Program-made: the position numbers and the translations under genes
Shown: one piece after another, positions 16,721 through 24,682 of the stretch
Layout: every line of letters begins with the position of its first letter
How positions within the stretch are numbered: position 1 is the first letter of the stretch
Source: CBDHGY01 sp965263325
GTDB taxonomy: Bacteria; Pseudomonadota; Alphaproteobacteria; Caulobacterales; Hyphomonadaceae
Assembly: GCA_965263325.1 (NCBI GenBank)
Contig: CBDHGY010000002.1
Location: 1,736,001 to 1,800,000 of the forward strand
DNA: 64,000 nt
Direction: 5' to 3'
The notes under the pieces: generated by a model
What the model saw: only the letters and a program-made list of their open reading frames with translations
What the model was told of the DNA's origin: nothing
Databases searched by the model: none

Positions 16721-17549
16721 ACCGGACAAAACAAGTTTTACCACGGAAATCTGCGATGCCACATCTGCGATAGATGCAGGCGGTGTTTCACCGTCAATGC
16801 TCTCCGGCCACAAATCTGATAGTTTTTCTAGCTCATTCTGTAGCTCGATCGCCTCAGGCTCATCTCGCCCAAACCCAAGAGCGACTTCGCTGGCCACTTG
16901 AACAAATCCCCAAGCATCCTGGTATTCGCCCGGATCGGTGACAATACCGTCCGTCACACCAACCTTGTATTCATTCAATGTTGTGTCGAGCAGGAATGTA
17001 ATTACGGCTGCTGGGTCGCCTGCTGCCGCATCGTTTATGAGACGCAAATTTTCTTCTGCTGCAGTCAAGATCTGACTCTATTTCATCTGCTGGCTTGCCC
17101 TCAGCGAGAGCTGCTGAGACGCGCTCAAAAGGTGCCGCATCAAACCCAAGCGCTTCCAGCCCAGCGCGCTCGCTTGCATGCGTTTCCGAAACGGGGTGTA
17201 GCAGATGTATAGAAGCCTGCTCAGAAAAGCCATCGCGGTATAGTTTCATTCCAGCTTTAACGTGCCCCCACATAAAAGCTGCACGATGCTCAACCGGCAA
17301 GGTTTGCACATCCATATGCCCGGCTTCACCGCCTTCACCTTCTCCGCTCTCGCCCGCTTCGCCGCCCTCTCCTTCGCCCATCTCGGAATGCGCGGCTCCC
17401 TCACCGGCTTCTGTGTGAATGGCCCCCTCACCCGTTTCGCCGACCTCTCCAGACTCGCCGCCTTCACCGCCGCAAGCCGTCAGTGCTGTGGTAGAGAGAA
17501 GGGCGGCCGCCAGTCCAAGCCCTGCCCAGCGTTTCGGAAAATAAGACAT
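16715..17549 (-). pseudogene. Gly/Glu-rich repeat lipoprotein gene with a one-base frameshift
   Basis: The 5' frame (from ATG 17549) encodes a lipoprotein signal (LLSTTALTAC). A low-complexity GEGGEAGESGEGEGGEAGH-type region follows over residues 27-80, then a folded helical domain (VEHRAAFMWGHVKAGMKLYR, HLLHPVSETHASERAGLEALG). Near 17068 it leaves the natural frame (EIESDLDCSRRK). Skipping one base there restores EIESDLTAAEENLRL and the frame runs on to 16715, giving about 277 residues. There is no homopolymer at the junction (CTTGACT). The family is unknown. Its start is divergent from the PiuC-like gene across a Fur-like box, so an iron-related role is possible. Confidence 0.6.
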
Positions 17550-17621
17550 AACGCAGCTCGCTCTGTTTGTCGTTTGGTTGCCCAGTTTGGCAATTCGCTC
17601 GTTATGTGGTGTAAGCCAGCT

Positions 17622-17644
17622 AATTGCAAGTCATTCTCAATTGT
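17622..17644. promoter_or_regulatory. Fur-like box between divergent genes
   Basis: The segment AATTGCAAGTCATTCTCAAT, continuing to 17644, closely matches the alphaproteobacterial Fur pattern (TTGCAAAT-CATTCTCAATTG style). It lies 13 bases upstream of the PiuC-like start and about 73 bases upstream of the lipoprotein start on the other strand. It is placed to repress both when iron is sufficient. Confidence 0.6.
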
Positions 17645-17656
17645 AAAAGCGCATCT

Positions 17657-18319
17657 ATGTTCCTCACAATTGCCAGCATACTGGATGAAAACGAACTCAG
17701 CCGTGTTCATAGTCATATGGAGAAGCTGGAGTGGGTGGACGGCGCGCGAACCGCGGGCGGGCGCGCCAGGGCAGTTAAGCAAAACGAGCAAGCTGTTCTT
17801 TCCACTAAAGCCGGCCAAGGTCTGCATGATTTCCTTCAAGAGGCTGTTGATCGTTCGTTTATTTTTCAAGCCGCGGCCCGTCCCAAGAAACTGTCGCGTT
17901 TGTTGATAAGCCGAACTCAAGATGAGGGAGGATATGGCAACCACGTCGATAACGCGCTTATGAATGGGATACGTACGGATCTCTCATTTACGCTGTTCCT
18001 ATCTGACCCCGAGTCTTATGAAGGCGGTGAGCTCGTTATTGATCTGCCGGGCGGGGAACAAACGGCAAAGCCCGCTGCAGGTGATCTCATTTTGTATCCA
18101 AGCGGTGCAATCCACCGCGTGAACCCAGTCACACGCGGTACACGGCTCGCGGCGATCGGGTGGATCGAGAGCCTTGTTCGCAGCGCCGATGATCGGGAAA
18201 TTCTTTTTGATTTGGACAATGTCCGCGTAGCTCTTGGACAGACCCTACAACCGAATGCTGCAGAACTGCTTTCACTCGACAAAGTTTTTTCGAATTTGCT
18301 GAGACGCTGGGCCGAATAA
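17657..18319 (+). CDS. PiuC/PKHD-type Fe(II)/2-oxoglutarate dioxygenase
   Basis: A 220-residue protein of the PKHD-type hydroxylase family (PiuC, Sbal-like). The start is ATG 17657 (MFLTIASILDENEL). The double-stranded beta-helix core shows the iron triad: His in YGNHVDNALM with the following Asp, and the distal His in YPSGAIHRVNPVTRGTR, where the Arg binds 2-oxoglutarate. GGELVIDLPGGE lies between. PiuC genes are usually iron-regulated and linked to siderophore receptors; here a Fur-like box lies directly upstream. The hydroxylated substrate is unknown. Length is normal for the family. Confidence 0.9.
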   Translation: MFLTIASILDENELSRVHSHMEKLEWVDGARTAGGRARAVKQNEQAVLSTKAGQGLHDFLQEAVDRSFIFQAAARPKKLSRLLISRTQDEGGYGNHVDNALMNGIRTDLSFTLFLSDPESYEGGELVIDLPGGEQTAKPAAGDLILYPSGAIHRVNPVTRGTRLAAIGWIESLVRSADDREILFDLDNVRVALGQTLQPNAAELLSLDKVFSNLLRRWAE

Positions 18320-18733
18320 TTATCTGAAGAATTTTCCGTACGTCTTTACCGGCGACACCTCATACCCAAGCCCCTCATATAACGCTTCCGCAGCCTCATT
18401 ACCTTCGCGAACCATAAGCATGATTTTCGGAGCGCCGATCTCACGGAGCCAAGTCTCCGCAGCAGCCATCATTTGTTTTGCAACATTTGAGCGGCGGTGG
18501 TGTTTTGCGACCGCGACATAGTAAACCCAGCCCCTATGCCCTTCATACCCAGCCATGACTGTTGATACGAGCACGCCCTCCGCGAAGCCGCCAAATACTT
18601 TTGACGTTGTATTCAATATCGCACGGTCAAAATCGGCACCCGGATCATTCCAGGGTACGGTCAATTCACACGCCTCCCAAAGCGCAACAGCACTAGATCG
18701 ATGCTCCGGCCCAAGGTGTCGGATCTCGATCAC
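18320..18733 (-). CDS. GNAT family N-acetyltransferase (YpeA-like)
   Basis: A 137-residue GNAT fold protein. It has the acetyl-CoA pyrophosphate loop region AKHHRRSNVAKQMMAAAE (R/Q-x-x-G/A pattern, somewhat diverged) at about residues 78-95. The C-terminal GNEAAEALYEGLGYEVSPVKTYGKFF is typical of YpeA/RimI-like enzymes. The acceptor is unknown. It follows hbd by three bases on the same strand, so it is probably co-transcribed with it. Its stop abuts the convergent PiuC-like gene. Confidence 0.82.
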   Translation of the reverse strand: MIEIRHLGPEHRSSAVALWEACELTVPWNDPGADFDRAILNTTSKVFGGFAEGVLVSTVMAGYEGHRGWVYYVAVAKHHRRSNVAKQMMAAAETWLREIGAPKIMLMVREGNEAAEALYEGLGYEVSPVKTYGKFFR

Positions 18734-18736
18734 TGT

Positions 18737-19615
18737 TTAGCGCGTCGGCACGGGCGCATCGCCGCGATAATCATAAAAACCACGTTTTGCTTTCTTTCCG
18801 ACCCAGCCAGCTTCAACATATTTCACGAGCAATGGACAGGGACGATACTTTGAATCGGCAAGTCCATCATGCAAAACCTGCATGATCGATAAGCAGGTAT
18901 CGAGACCGATGAAATCAGCCAGTTGCAGCGGCCCCATCGGATGATTGGCACCAAGCTTCATGCCAAGATCGATATTTTCAACGGTCCCCACACCTTCATA
19001 AAGTGCATAAATGGCTTCGTTGATCATGGGCATGAGAATGCGATTCACGATAAATGCAGGATAGTCCTCTGCATTGGTTGCTGTCTTTCCAAGCTTGCTG
19101 ACAAAGGCCGCTGCCATGTCATAGGTTTCCTGGTCTGTTGCAAGGCCGCGAATAAGCTCAACAAGTTGCATAAGCGGGACCGGGTTCATGAAGTGAACAC
19201 CAATGAATCTCTCGGGTCGGTCAGTTACGGAAGCCAGGCGCGTGATCGAAATCGAAGATGTGTTGGTTGCGAGGAAAGCTCGATCTGGAACGACTTCCAG
19301 AAGTGATTTGAATATCTTCTCTTTGAGTTCGCGGTTTTCGGTTGCAGCTTCGATAACAAGATCTGCGTCCGTAAATGCCGCCAACCCGCTTGAATACGTA
19401 ATCCGGTCTTGAGCTGCTTTCAACTCATCTGGTGTGATGACCTGTTTAGAAACCTGGCGCGCCAAGTTCTTTTCGATCGTCACCCGCCCAAGCTCTAGCG
19501 CACCTTCTGATATGTCATTTAGCGCAACATCATATCCAGCCAGTGCACACACATGCGCTATACCGTTTCCCATCTGGCCAGCACCGACGATACCAACCCG
19601 TTTAATCTCGCTCAT
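18737..19615 (-). CDS. hbd: 3-hydroxybutyryl-CoA dehydrogenase
   Basis: A 292-residue NAD(P)-dependent L-3-hydroxyacyl-CoA dehydrogenase. The Rossmann loop is GIVGAGQMGNGIAHVCALAGY. The catalytic stretch contains FIGVHFMNPVPLMQLVEL (His of the His-Glu pair), and the C-terminal helical domain contains YPAFIVNRILMPMINEAI and HPMGPLQLADFIGLDTCL. It interconverts 3-hydroxybutyryl-CoA and acetoacetyl-CoA in fatty acid or PHB metabolism. In relatives it lies directly after etfA; here a TMEM175-like gene is inserted between them. Confidence 0.95.
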   Translation of the reverse strand: MSEIKRVGIVGAGQMGNGIAHVCALAGYDVALNDISEGALELGRVTIEKNLARQVSKQVITPDELKAAQDRITYSSGLAAFTDADLVIEAATENRELKEKIFKSLLEVVPDRAFLATNTSSISITRLASVTDRPERFIGVHFMNPVPLMQLVELIRGLATDQETYDMAAAFVSKLGKTATNAEDYPAFIVNRILMPMINEAIYALYEGVGTVENIDLGMKLGANHPMGPLQLADFIGLDTCLSIMQVLHDGLADSKYRPCPLLVKYVEAGWVGKKAKRGFYDYRGDAPVPTR

Positions 19616-19690
19616 AGATAGTCCAGTCCGATTTCGAATTCTGGGGAGACTACGCCGAATAATTTCGGCGGCAAGATCATAGACAGAGAT

Positions 19691-20425
19691 TTATTCGTGT
19701 GTGGACTCTGTGTCATCAGACAGCTTTATCCGGTTTTCGACAATGACAGCGACCGGCCAATTCAAAACACCAAGAAAAGCTGCGAAAGGACCGGCAATTG
19801 TGAACACCGCCAGATACGTAACCAGCATATTTATGATGATCTGAAACCGGTGCATCCAAATCGAGCGACGGGTAATCGCAATTTCAGACGATGTTAGTTC
19901 CAGCAGCTCAGCCTTGTTCAAAGCGTGCAGATACATCCAGTGATACAAAGTGTAGATCACCACGAGCATGACGCTCACGATTGCGATGATCTCGCCAGCC
20001 TGGCGATAGGTATCAATGCCGAGCTCCTGCATCATGGTCCAGTCGCCGCTCATCGAGCCCAAAATAAACGCAAATAAGCTATCGAATGCGAAACGAAGCG
20101 GATAGGCAAAAAATAGAATCACGAGCAGCAGAGTTGCATTAATGAAAATGATCTTGGCATCCGCAACACCGTAACGCCGAAAAAAGGTGAAATGGTCATT
20201 CCAAATCGATAGCAGCGTCGCAAAACCAGCAGCGACGGGAAGTATCGTCATCAGATGCGGCCACAACTCACCATACGTCGCAGGCGGCGACGCTGACGCT
20301 ACAAATAGACTAAGCGTCAGCGCAAAAATGATGTCGGAGAGATTTTCAATCCTCGTGACAGCCTCCCCGCGCCAACGGAAATTTGGGTCGTGGTCCAAAC
20401 CCTTGGTAATGTGCTGACGGATCAT
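19691..20425 (-). CDS. TMEM175/DUF1211 family membrane protein
   Basis: A 244-residue protein with five or six membrane helices. The first helix carries the family pattern R-x-E-x-x-S-D (VTRIENLSDIIFALTLSLFV), which in TMEM175-type potassium channels forms the pore-lining TM1. A second related hydrophobic segment (FATLLSIWNDHFTFF) and a hydrophobic C-terminus follow. Bacterial members form potassium-selective tetramers; whether this one conducts is unknown. It is inserted between hbd and the etfA terminator on the same strand as both, with its own start and 75 bases to hbd. Confidence 0.8.
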   Translation of the reverse strand: MIRQHITKGLDHDPNFRWRGEAVTRIENLSDIIFALTLSLFVASASPPATYGELWPHLMTILPVAAGFATLLSIWNDHFTFFRRYGVADAKIIFINATLLLVILFFAYPLRFAFDSLFAFILGSMSGDWTMMQELGIDTYRQAGEIIAIVSVMLVVIYTLYHWMYLHALNKAELLELTSSEIAITRRSIWMHRFQIIINMLVTYLAVFTIAGPFAAFLGVLNWPVAVIVENRIKLSDDTESTHE

Positions 20426-20474
20426 GAAGCGCCTCCCTCAGATAATAAAAGAGCCGGGCGGCACGTCTTGCAAG

Positions 20475-20500
20475 AAAAAACCCCGGCAAGTTTGCCGGGG
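20475..20500 (-). terminator. intrinsic terminator of etfBA
   Basis: A perfect stem of CCCCGGCAA pairing with TTGCCGGGG (20481-20500) is followed on the minus strand by six T residues (A6 at 20475-20480). It lies 29 bases after the etfA stop. Confidence 0.9.
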
Positions 20501-20528
20501 TTGATATCCAATCATCGACTTAGCTGGT

Positions 20529-21458
20529 TTAAAGCGCTTCGGTAAGCTCCGGCACAGCATTGAACAGATCGGCGACCAAGCCATAATCAGCGACCTGGAA
20601 GATCGGGGCCTCTTCGTCCTTGTTGATTGCAACGATGATCTTTGAGTCCTTCATGCCGGCAAGGTGCTGGATTGCTCCAGATATACCGACAGCGATATAG
20701 AGTTCAGGTGCAACGATCTTACCCGTTTGGCCAACTTGATAATCGTTCGGCGCATAACCGGCATCGACAGCCGCGCGGGATGCACCCACAGCCGCGCCTA
20801 GCTTGTCTGCCAGCGGGATGATGAATTTGTTGAAGTCTTCTTCGGAGCCGAGCGCGCGGCCACCAGAGACAACGCGCTTTGCAGCCGTAAGCTCCGGGCG
20901 ATCTGACTTCACGATCTCCTCTGAAACGAACTCTGCCTTAAACGGACCAGCGGGCGCTTCAAGTGTCTCAATCGCGGCAGAACCGCCAGCACCAGCGGCG
21001 TCGAAAGCCGTTCCGCGAACCGTGGCAACCTTTTTCGCGTCCGATGTCTTTACCGTCATAATCGCATTGCCAGCATAGATTGGGCGCTCGAATGTGTCCT
21101 GATCAATGATGTCAGTAATATCCGATAGTTGCATTACATCCAGCTTTGCAGCGATGCGCGGAAGCACGTTCTTTCCCATGGTCGTGGCCGGCGCAAAGAT
21201 CGCGTCATAAGCATCCGCCACGCTAAGCACGAGCGCTTCCATCGCTTCAGCAAGCTGCTTTTTGTAAGGTGCGCCATCAGCGTGCAGGACTTTGCGCACG
21301 CCATCAACTGCAGCTGCGGCGGTCGCAACATCGCCAGCGCCTTCACCCGCGACCAGAATATCAACGTCGCCGCCGAATTTCTTCGCCGCTGTTACAGTCT
21401 TGTTTGTCGCGTCGTTCAGCGCCGCATTTGTGTGATCAGCAATAACGAGAACAGCCAT
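20529..21458 (-). CDS. etfA: electron transfer flavoprotein alpha subunit
   Basis: A 309-residue EtfA, which holds FAD and passes electrons from acyl-CoA dehydrogenases to ETF:quinone oxidoreductase. It opens MAVLVIADHTNAALNDATNK. The FAD domain in the C-terminal half shows RVVSGGRALGS, GASRAAVDAGYAPNDYQVGQTGK, APELYIAVGISGAIQHLAGMKDS and the INKDEEAPIFQVADYGLV ending. The start overlaps etfB's stop by one base, so translation is coupled. An intrinsic terminator follows it. Confidence 0.97.
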   Translation of the reverse strand: MAVLVIADHTNAALNDATNKTVTAAKKFGGDVDILVAGEGAGDVATAAAAVDGVRKVLHADGAPYKKQLAEAMEALVLSVADAYDAIFAPATTMGKNVLPRIAAKLDVMQLSDITDIIDQDTFERPIYAGNAIMTVKTSDAKKVATVRGTAFDAAGAGGSAAIETLEAPAGPFKAEFVSEEIVKSDRPELTAAKRVVSGGRALGSEEDFNKFIIPLADKLGAAVGASRAAVDAGYAPNDYQVGQTGKIVAPELYIAVGISGAIQHLAGMKDSKIIVAINKDEEAPIFQVADYGLVADLFNAVPELTEAL

Positions 21459-22204
21459 TATACAGCTCCTGCTGTTTTGAGTTTTTCAACAAGGGTTGCA
21501 ACATCTTCGACCTTCTCGCCCGCCTCGCGAACCGGCGGTTCTGTTACCTTGATGACCGTGTGCCGGTTGTCGAGGCCTTCACCATATTCAGCGATCTCTT
21601 TCATATCGATCGGCTTCTTTTTTGCCTTCATAATATTGGGCAACGATGCATAGCGCGGTTCGTTAAGACGAAGGTCAGTGGTTACGATGACGGGACCATC
21701 AAGTGCCACTGTCTGAAGGCCGCCATCAACTTCGCGGGTCACGTGAATCTTATCACCATCCTTTTTCACTTCGGAGGCGAAAGTACCCTGCGGCCAACCC
21801 AACAGAGCTGCGAGCATCTGGCCCGTTTGGTTGCAATCATCATCGATCGCCTGCTTGCCGAGGATCACCATGTCCGGGCTTTCGGCCTCAACCACTTTTG
21901 CAAGGATCTTAGCAACGGCGAGAGGCTCAGGCATCTCATCGGTCTTAATCAGAATTCCGCGGTCTGCACCCATCGCCAAAGCGGTCCGGATCGTTTCTTG
22001 CGCCTGCTGAGGGCCAATGGAAACTGCGATCACCTCTTCTGCCGTGCCAGCTTCTTTCATCCGAACAGCTTCTTCGACTGAAATCTCGTCGAACGGGTTC
22101 ATAGACATTTTGACATTGGCAAGATCGACGCCTGTCTGGTCCGACTTCACCCGGACTTTTACATTGTAATCAATGACCCGTTTAACGGGGACGAGCACTT
22201 TCAT
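21458..22204 (-). CDS. etfB: electron transfer flavoprotein beta subunit
   Basis: A 248-residue EtfB that binds AMP and pairs with EtfA. It has the N-terminal MKVLVPVKRVIDYNVKVRVK, NPFDEISVEEAVRMKEAG and the ETF beta signature region around VTREVDGGLQTVALDGPVIVTTDLRLNEPRYASLPNIMKAKKKP. Length is normal. It is first in the etfBA transcript and is divergent from the hydrolase at 22402. The intergenic region carries a MerR/LiuR-like site and may respond to branched-chain or fatty acid supply. Confidence 0.97.
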   Translation of the reverse strand: MKVLVPVKRVIDYNVKVRVKSDQTGVDLANVKMSMNPFDEISVEEAVRMKEAGTAEEVIAVSIGPQQAQETIRTALAMGADRGILIKTDEMPEPLAVAKILAKVVEAESPDMVILGKQAIDDDCNQTGQMLAALLGWPQGTFASEVKKDGDKIHVTREVDGGLQTVALDGPVIVTTDLRLNEPRYASLPNIMKAKKKPIDMKEIAEYGEGLDNRHTVIKVTEPPVREAGEKVEDVATLVEKLKTAGAV

Positions 22205-22312
22205 TTGTGGCTCCAGTCTTTATGCGCTTAGTGGTTTTAACGCGAGTGGCATTAACGCGATTGAGCAGAAAACCCAATGCGACGGAAATGCTGCTACAGT
22301 TAGGGATTGCAC

Positions 22313-22351
22313 GGGTCAAGCTTTACGTTGACGTTAGCGTCAGTTTGACCC
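22313..22351. promoter_or_regulatory. candidate LiuR/MerR-type operator in an inverted repeat
   Basis: The core CTTTACGTTGACGTTAGCGT (from 22321) resembles the TTTACGTT-ACGTAAA sites bound by LiuR-type MerR regulators of branched-chain amino acid and fatty acid degradation genes. It is flanked by 7-base arms GGGTCAA (22313) and TTGACCC (22345). It lies between divergent etfB and a hydrolase gene; etfBA is a common LiuR-type target. Confidence 0.4.
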
Positions 22352-22401
22352 AATCTCGAACACCTTTATACTGTTTTTCGATAAGAGCAGGAGAAGGTGT
22401 G

Positions 22402-23808
22402 ATGCGGATTTGGGCAGCCATTGCGACAGCGACAACCTTACTTGTCTCGGCCTGCGGGTCAGAACCTGCCGTATCCGATCCCAGCGAGCCTCAGAACCTT
22501 ACTGTCGCCTCCAGCGATTATATCGGAGACTGGGCAGCAACGCTTAACACGCCGAATGGAACAGAAGTCGGCATTATTCTCCATATTGAAACATCCGACA
22601 GCGGTGCATTTGACGTGTCGCTCGACGTGCCCCAACAGGGTGCCGTTGGGTTGCCGGGCGAAGATGGCCGCATTGATGAAGATGGAAACTTTCACGTCGA
22701 TTTCCCTGTTATCGGCGCCAGCATCAATGCGAAGCGTGAAGCAAACGAACTCGTTGGCGTATTCTTTCAGGGCCTTCCACTCCCTGTCACGTTCACGCCA
22801 GCAGTTGATGATCCAAAGCCGCCGAGACCTCAAGAAGCCGCTCTGGTGAGGGACTACACCATTAAAGAGGTTACATTTCCTGGCGGCGCAGAAGACGTAA
22901 CGCTCTCTGGCGAACTTACTTTGCCTACGGGCGAAGGCTCATTTCCAGCCGTCGTTCTGATTTCAGGCTCCGGCCCGCAGGATCGCAATGAAGAGCTGAT
23001 GGAGCACAAGCCATTTCTCATATTATCAGATTATCTGACAAATAATGGATTTGCAGTGCTGCGCTACGATGATCGCGGAACAGCAGAAAGCACCGGCGAC
23101 TTCAGCGAGGCAACAACTCAGGACTTCGCGAATGACGCGGCCTCGGCACTAGAGTTCCTGCGCTCACAATCTGGCGTCGACATTTCTCGTGCTGGCTATA
23201 TCGGCCACTCCGAAGGCGGTTTCATTGCCCCACTCGCAACCCAAATCGAACCTGCCGATTTCATGGTTTTTCTCGCGGGCCCATCGCAGCCTTTGCCCGA
23301 TGTTATTCTGCGCCAATCGGTAGATTTGGGAAAAGCAGCTGGTGCACCTGAGTTGCAGCTCAACAAACAAACAGAATTGCAAACGAGGCTGTTCGAAGAG
23401 CTGAAGGCTGCCACTTCGGAGGACGAAGCTTATGATACTGCTGAACGGATCCTATCAGAGAGCGGATTGGTTCCGGCTGGCGCAGTCGAGGCGCAGGCGA
23501 AACGTATGTCGAGTCCGTGGATGCTCTGGATGATCGGATTTGATCCTAGGCCAGAAATCGCCGCTTATAATGGGCCCGTGCTGGCGCTGTTTGCAGAGAA
23601 AGACCTACAGGTCGCGCCGGATGCCAATGTACAGGACATGCAAGCCGCGCTCTCGCATCCGCGATCGGTCGTGAAAACACTGCCCGGCCTCAATCACCTC
23701 TTTCAACCAGCCGAGACAGGCGCAATGACGGAATATTACGACATTGAAACCACGTTTGATGAAGTTGCAATGGCAGAGATTGTGTCCTGGATGAACAGTC
23801 TGGATTAA
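22402..23808 (+). CDS. alpha/beta hydrolase lipoprotein
   Basis: About 468 residues from ATG 22402, which follows AGGAGAAGG; a longer upstream frame is unlikely to be translated. A lipobox LLVSAC gives a lipidated N-terminus. Residues about 30-150 form a beta-rich domain (DYIGDWAATLNTPNG). The rest is an alpha/beta hydrolase with VVLISGSGPQDRNEE, LRYDDRGTAESTG and the nucleophile elbow YIGHSEGG; the His is in LPGLNHLFQ and an acid lies in ALFAEKDLQV. It resembles the dienelactone hydrolase/S9-like group of exported esterases. It is inserted between etfB and the PduO gene, and its stop overlaps that convergent gene by four bases. Confidence 0.85.
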   Translation: MRIWAAIATATTLLVSACGSEPAVSDPSEPQNLTVASSDYIGDWAATLNTPNGTEVGIILHIETSDSGAFDVSLDVPQQGAVGLPGEDGRIDEDGNFHVDFPVIGASINAKREANELVGVFFQGLPLPVTFTPAVDDPKPPRPQEAALVRDYTIKEVTFPGGAEDVTLSGELTLPTGEGSFPAVVLISGSGPQDRNEELMEHKPFLILSDYLTNNGFAVLRYDDRGTAESTGDFSEATTQDFANDAASALEFLRSQSGVDISRAGYIGHSEGGFIAPLATQIEPADFMVFLAGPSQPLPDVILRQSVDLGKAAGAPELQLNKQTELQTRLFEELKAATSEDEAYDTAERILSESGLVPAGAVEAQAKRMSSPWMLWMIGFDPRPEIAAYNGPVLALFAEKDLQVAPDANVQDMQAALSHPRSVVKTLPGLNHLFQPAETGAMTEYYDIETTFDEVAMAEIVSWMNSLD

Positions 23809-24377
23809 CGGTTTGCGCCGGGCACCCATTTTACGTCATCTGCGCCATTGTTATTTGCTGCGCGTCCAGCCACAAATAGCCAGTCTGACAAGCGGTTTAC
23901 ATAAGCAAGCGCCGCTTCGCTCACGACCTCATCATCCATAGCGGCAAGCTCGGCAACACGTCGCTCTGCGCTTCGGCACAGGGTGCGAGCAACGTGCAGG
24001 TGCGCCGCAATTTTCGATCCGCCGGGCAAGATGAAACTATCGAGCGGCGGAATGTTTGCATTCATTTGATCGATTTCTGATTCCAGTCGCTCGACCTGCG
24101 CAGCGACAATCCGAAGTGGATCCCACTCTAATTTTTTTCCGCTGTCAGGGGTCGCCAGATCTGCCCCAAGATCAAACAGATCATTCTGTATACGGTGGAT
24201 CGCAGCCAGCATCTCGCCGCTAGCCTCGAGTGCTGCCATGCCAAGCGCCGCATTAACCTCATCGACTTTGCCGTAAGCCGCGACGCGCGGATGCCATTTT
24301 TCGACTGGCTCACCCGTTGCGAGCCGGGTCATGCCCTTATCGCCCGTCTTGGTATAGATCTTGTCAAGTTTGACCAT
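23805..24377 (-). CDS. PduO-type cob(I)alamin adenosyltransferase
   Basis: A 190-residue ATP:cob(I)alamin adenosyltransferase that makes adenosylcobalamin. The N-terminal ATP-binding motif KIYTKTGDKGMTRLATG, the VDEVNAALG block, the IQNDLFDLGADLATP segment, and the conserved LPGGSKIAAHLHVARTLCRSAERR and YVNRLSDWLFVAGR near the C-terminus are all intact. It is directly preceded (one base after its stop) by the HIG1 gene on the same strand; this pair lying beside etfBA is a conserved alphaproteobacterial arrangement. Confidence 0.95.
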   Translation of the reverse strand: MVKLDKIYTKTGDKGMTRLATGEPVEKWHPRVAAYGKVDEVNAALGMAALEASGEMLAAIHRIQNDLFDLGADLATPDSGKKLEWDPLRIVAAQVERLESEIDQMNANIPPLDSFILPGGSKIAAHLHVARTLCRSAERRVAELAAMDDEVVSEAALAYVNRLSDWLFVAGRAANNNGADDVKWVPGANR

Positions 24378-24581
24378 CTAGTTGAACGCGCCCATGACCC
24401 AAGCAAGTATCAAAATTATCACCACAACAACGGTTTGTGCGATGACGCGCAGCCGCATAAGTTTATTCGACCGCGACGCCTGTTCCGGGTCCGTGCGCGC
24501 CAAATTCACAATCCCAAGCATGAGTATAAAAAACACCCCCGCCAAGGATACGTAAAACAAGATTTGCAGGGCTTGTTGCAT
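24378..24581 (-). CDS. HIG1-domain twin transmembrane protein
   Basis: A 67-residue inner-membrane protein with two helices (ILFYVSLAGVFFILMLGIVNL and VIAQTVVVVIILILAWVMG) joined by a short polar loop containing SNKLMRLRVIAQ, the hallmark of the HIG1 (hypoxia-induced) domain. Bacterial members are linked to respiratory chain supercomplexes by analogy with mitochondrial Rcf1; direct evidence is limited. It stops one base before the PduO-type gene and is co-transcribed with it. Confidence 0.88.
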   Translation of the reverse strand: MQQALQILFYVSLAGVFFILMLGIVNLARTDPEQASRSNKLMRLRVIAQTVVVVIILILAWVMGAFN

Positions 24582-24682
24582 GGGACACGCCTTTCACTCT
24601 GTTGGTACATGATTATATGCTTCTGCTAAGATAAGTCATCTGCGGCGTGATAGCGTTGTCGCCTCGACCTTTAGAAAACACA

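Noticed and set aside
22237..22260. Direct repeat TTAACGCGA, two copies 15 bases apart, near the etfB start
   Set aside because: Short, with no known regulator pattern; it could be chance.
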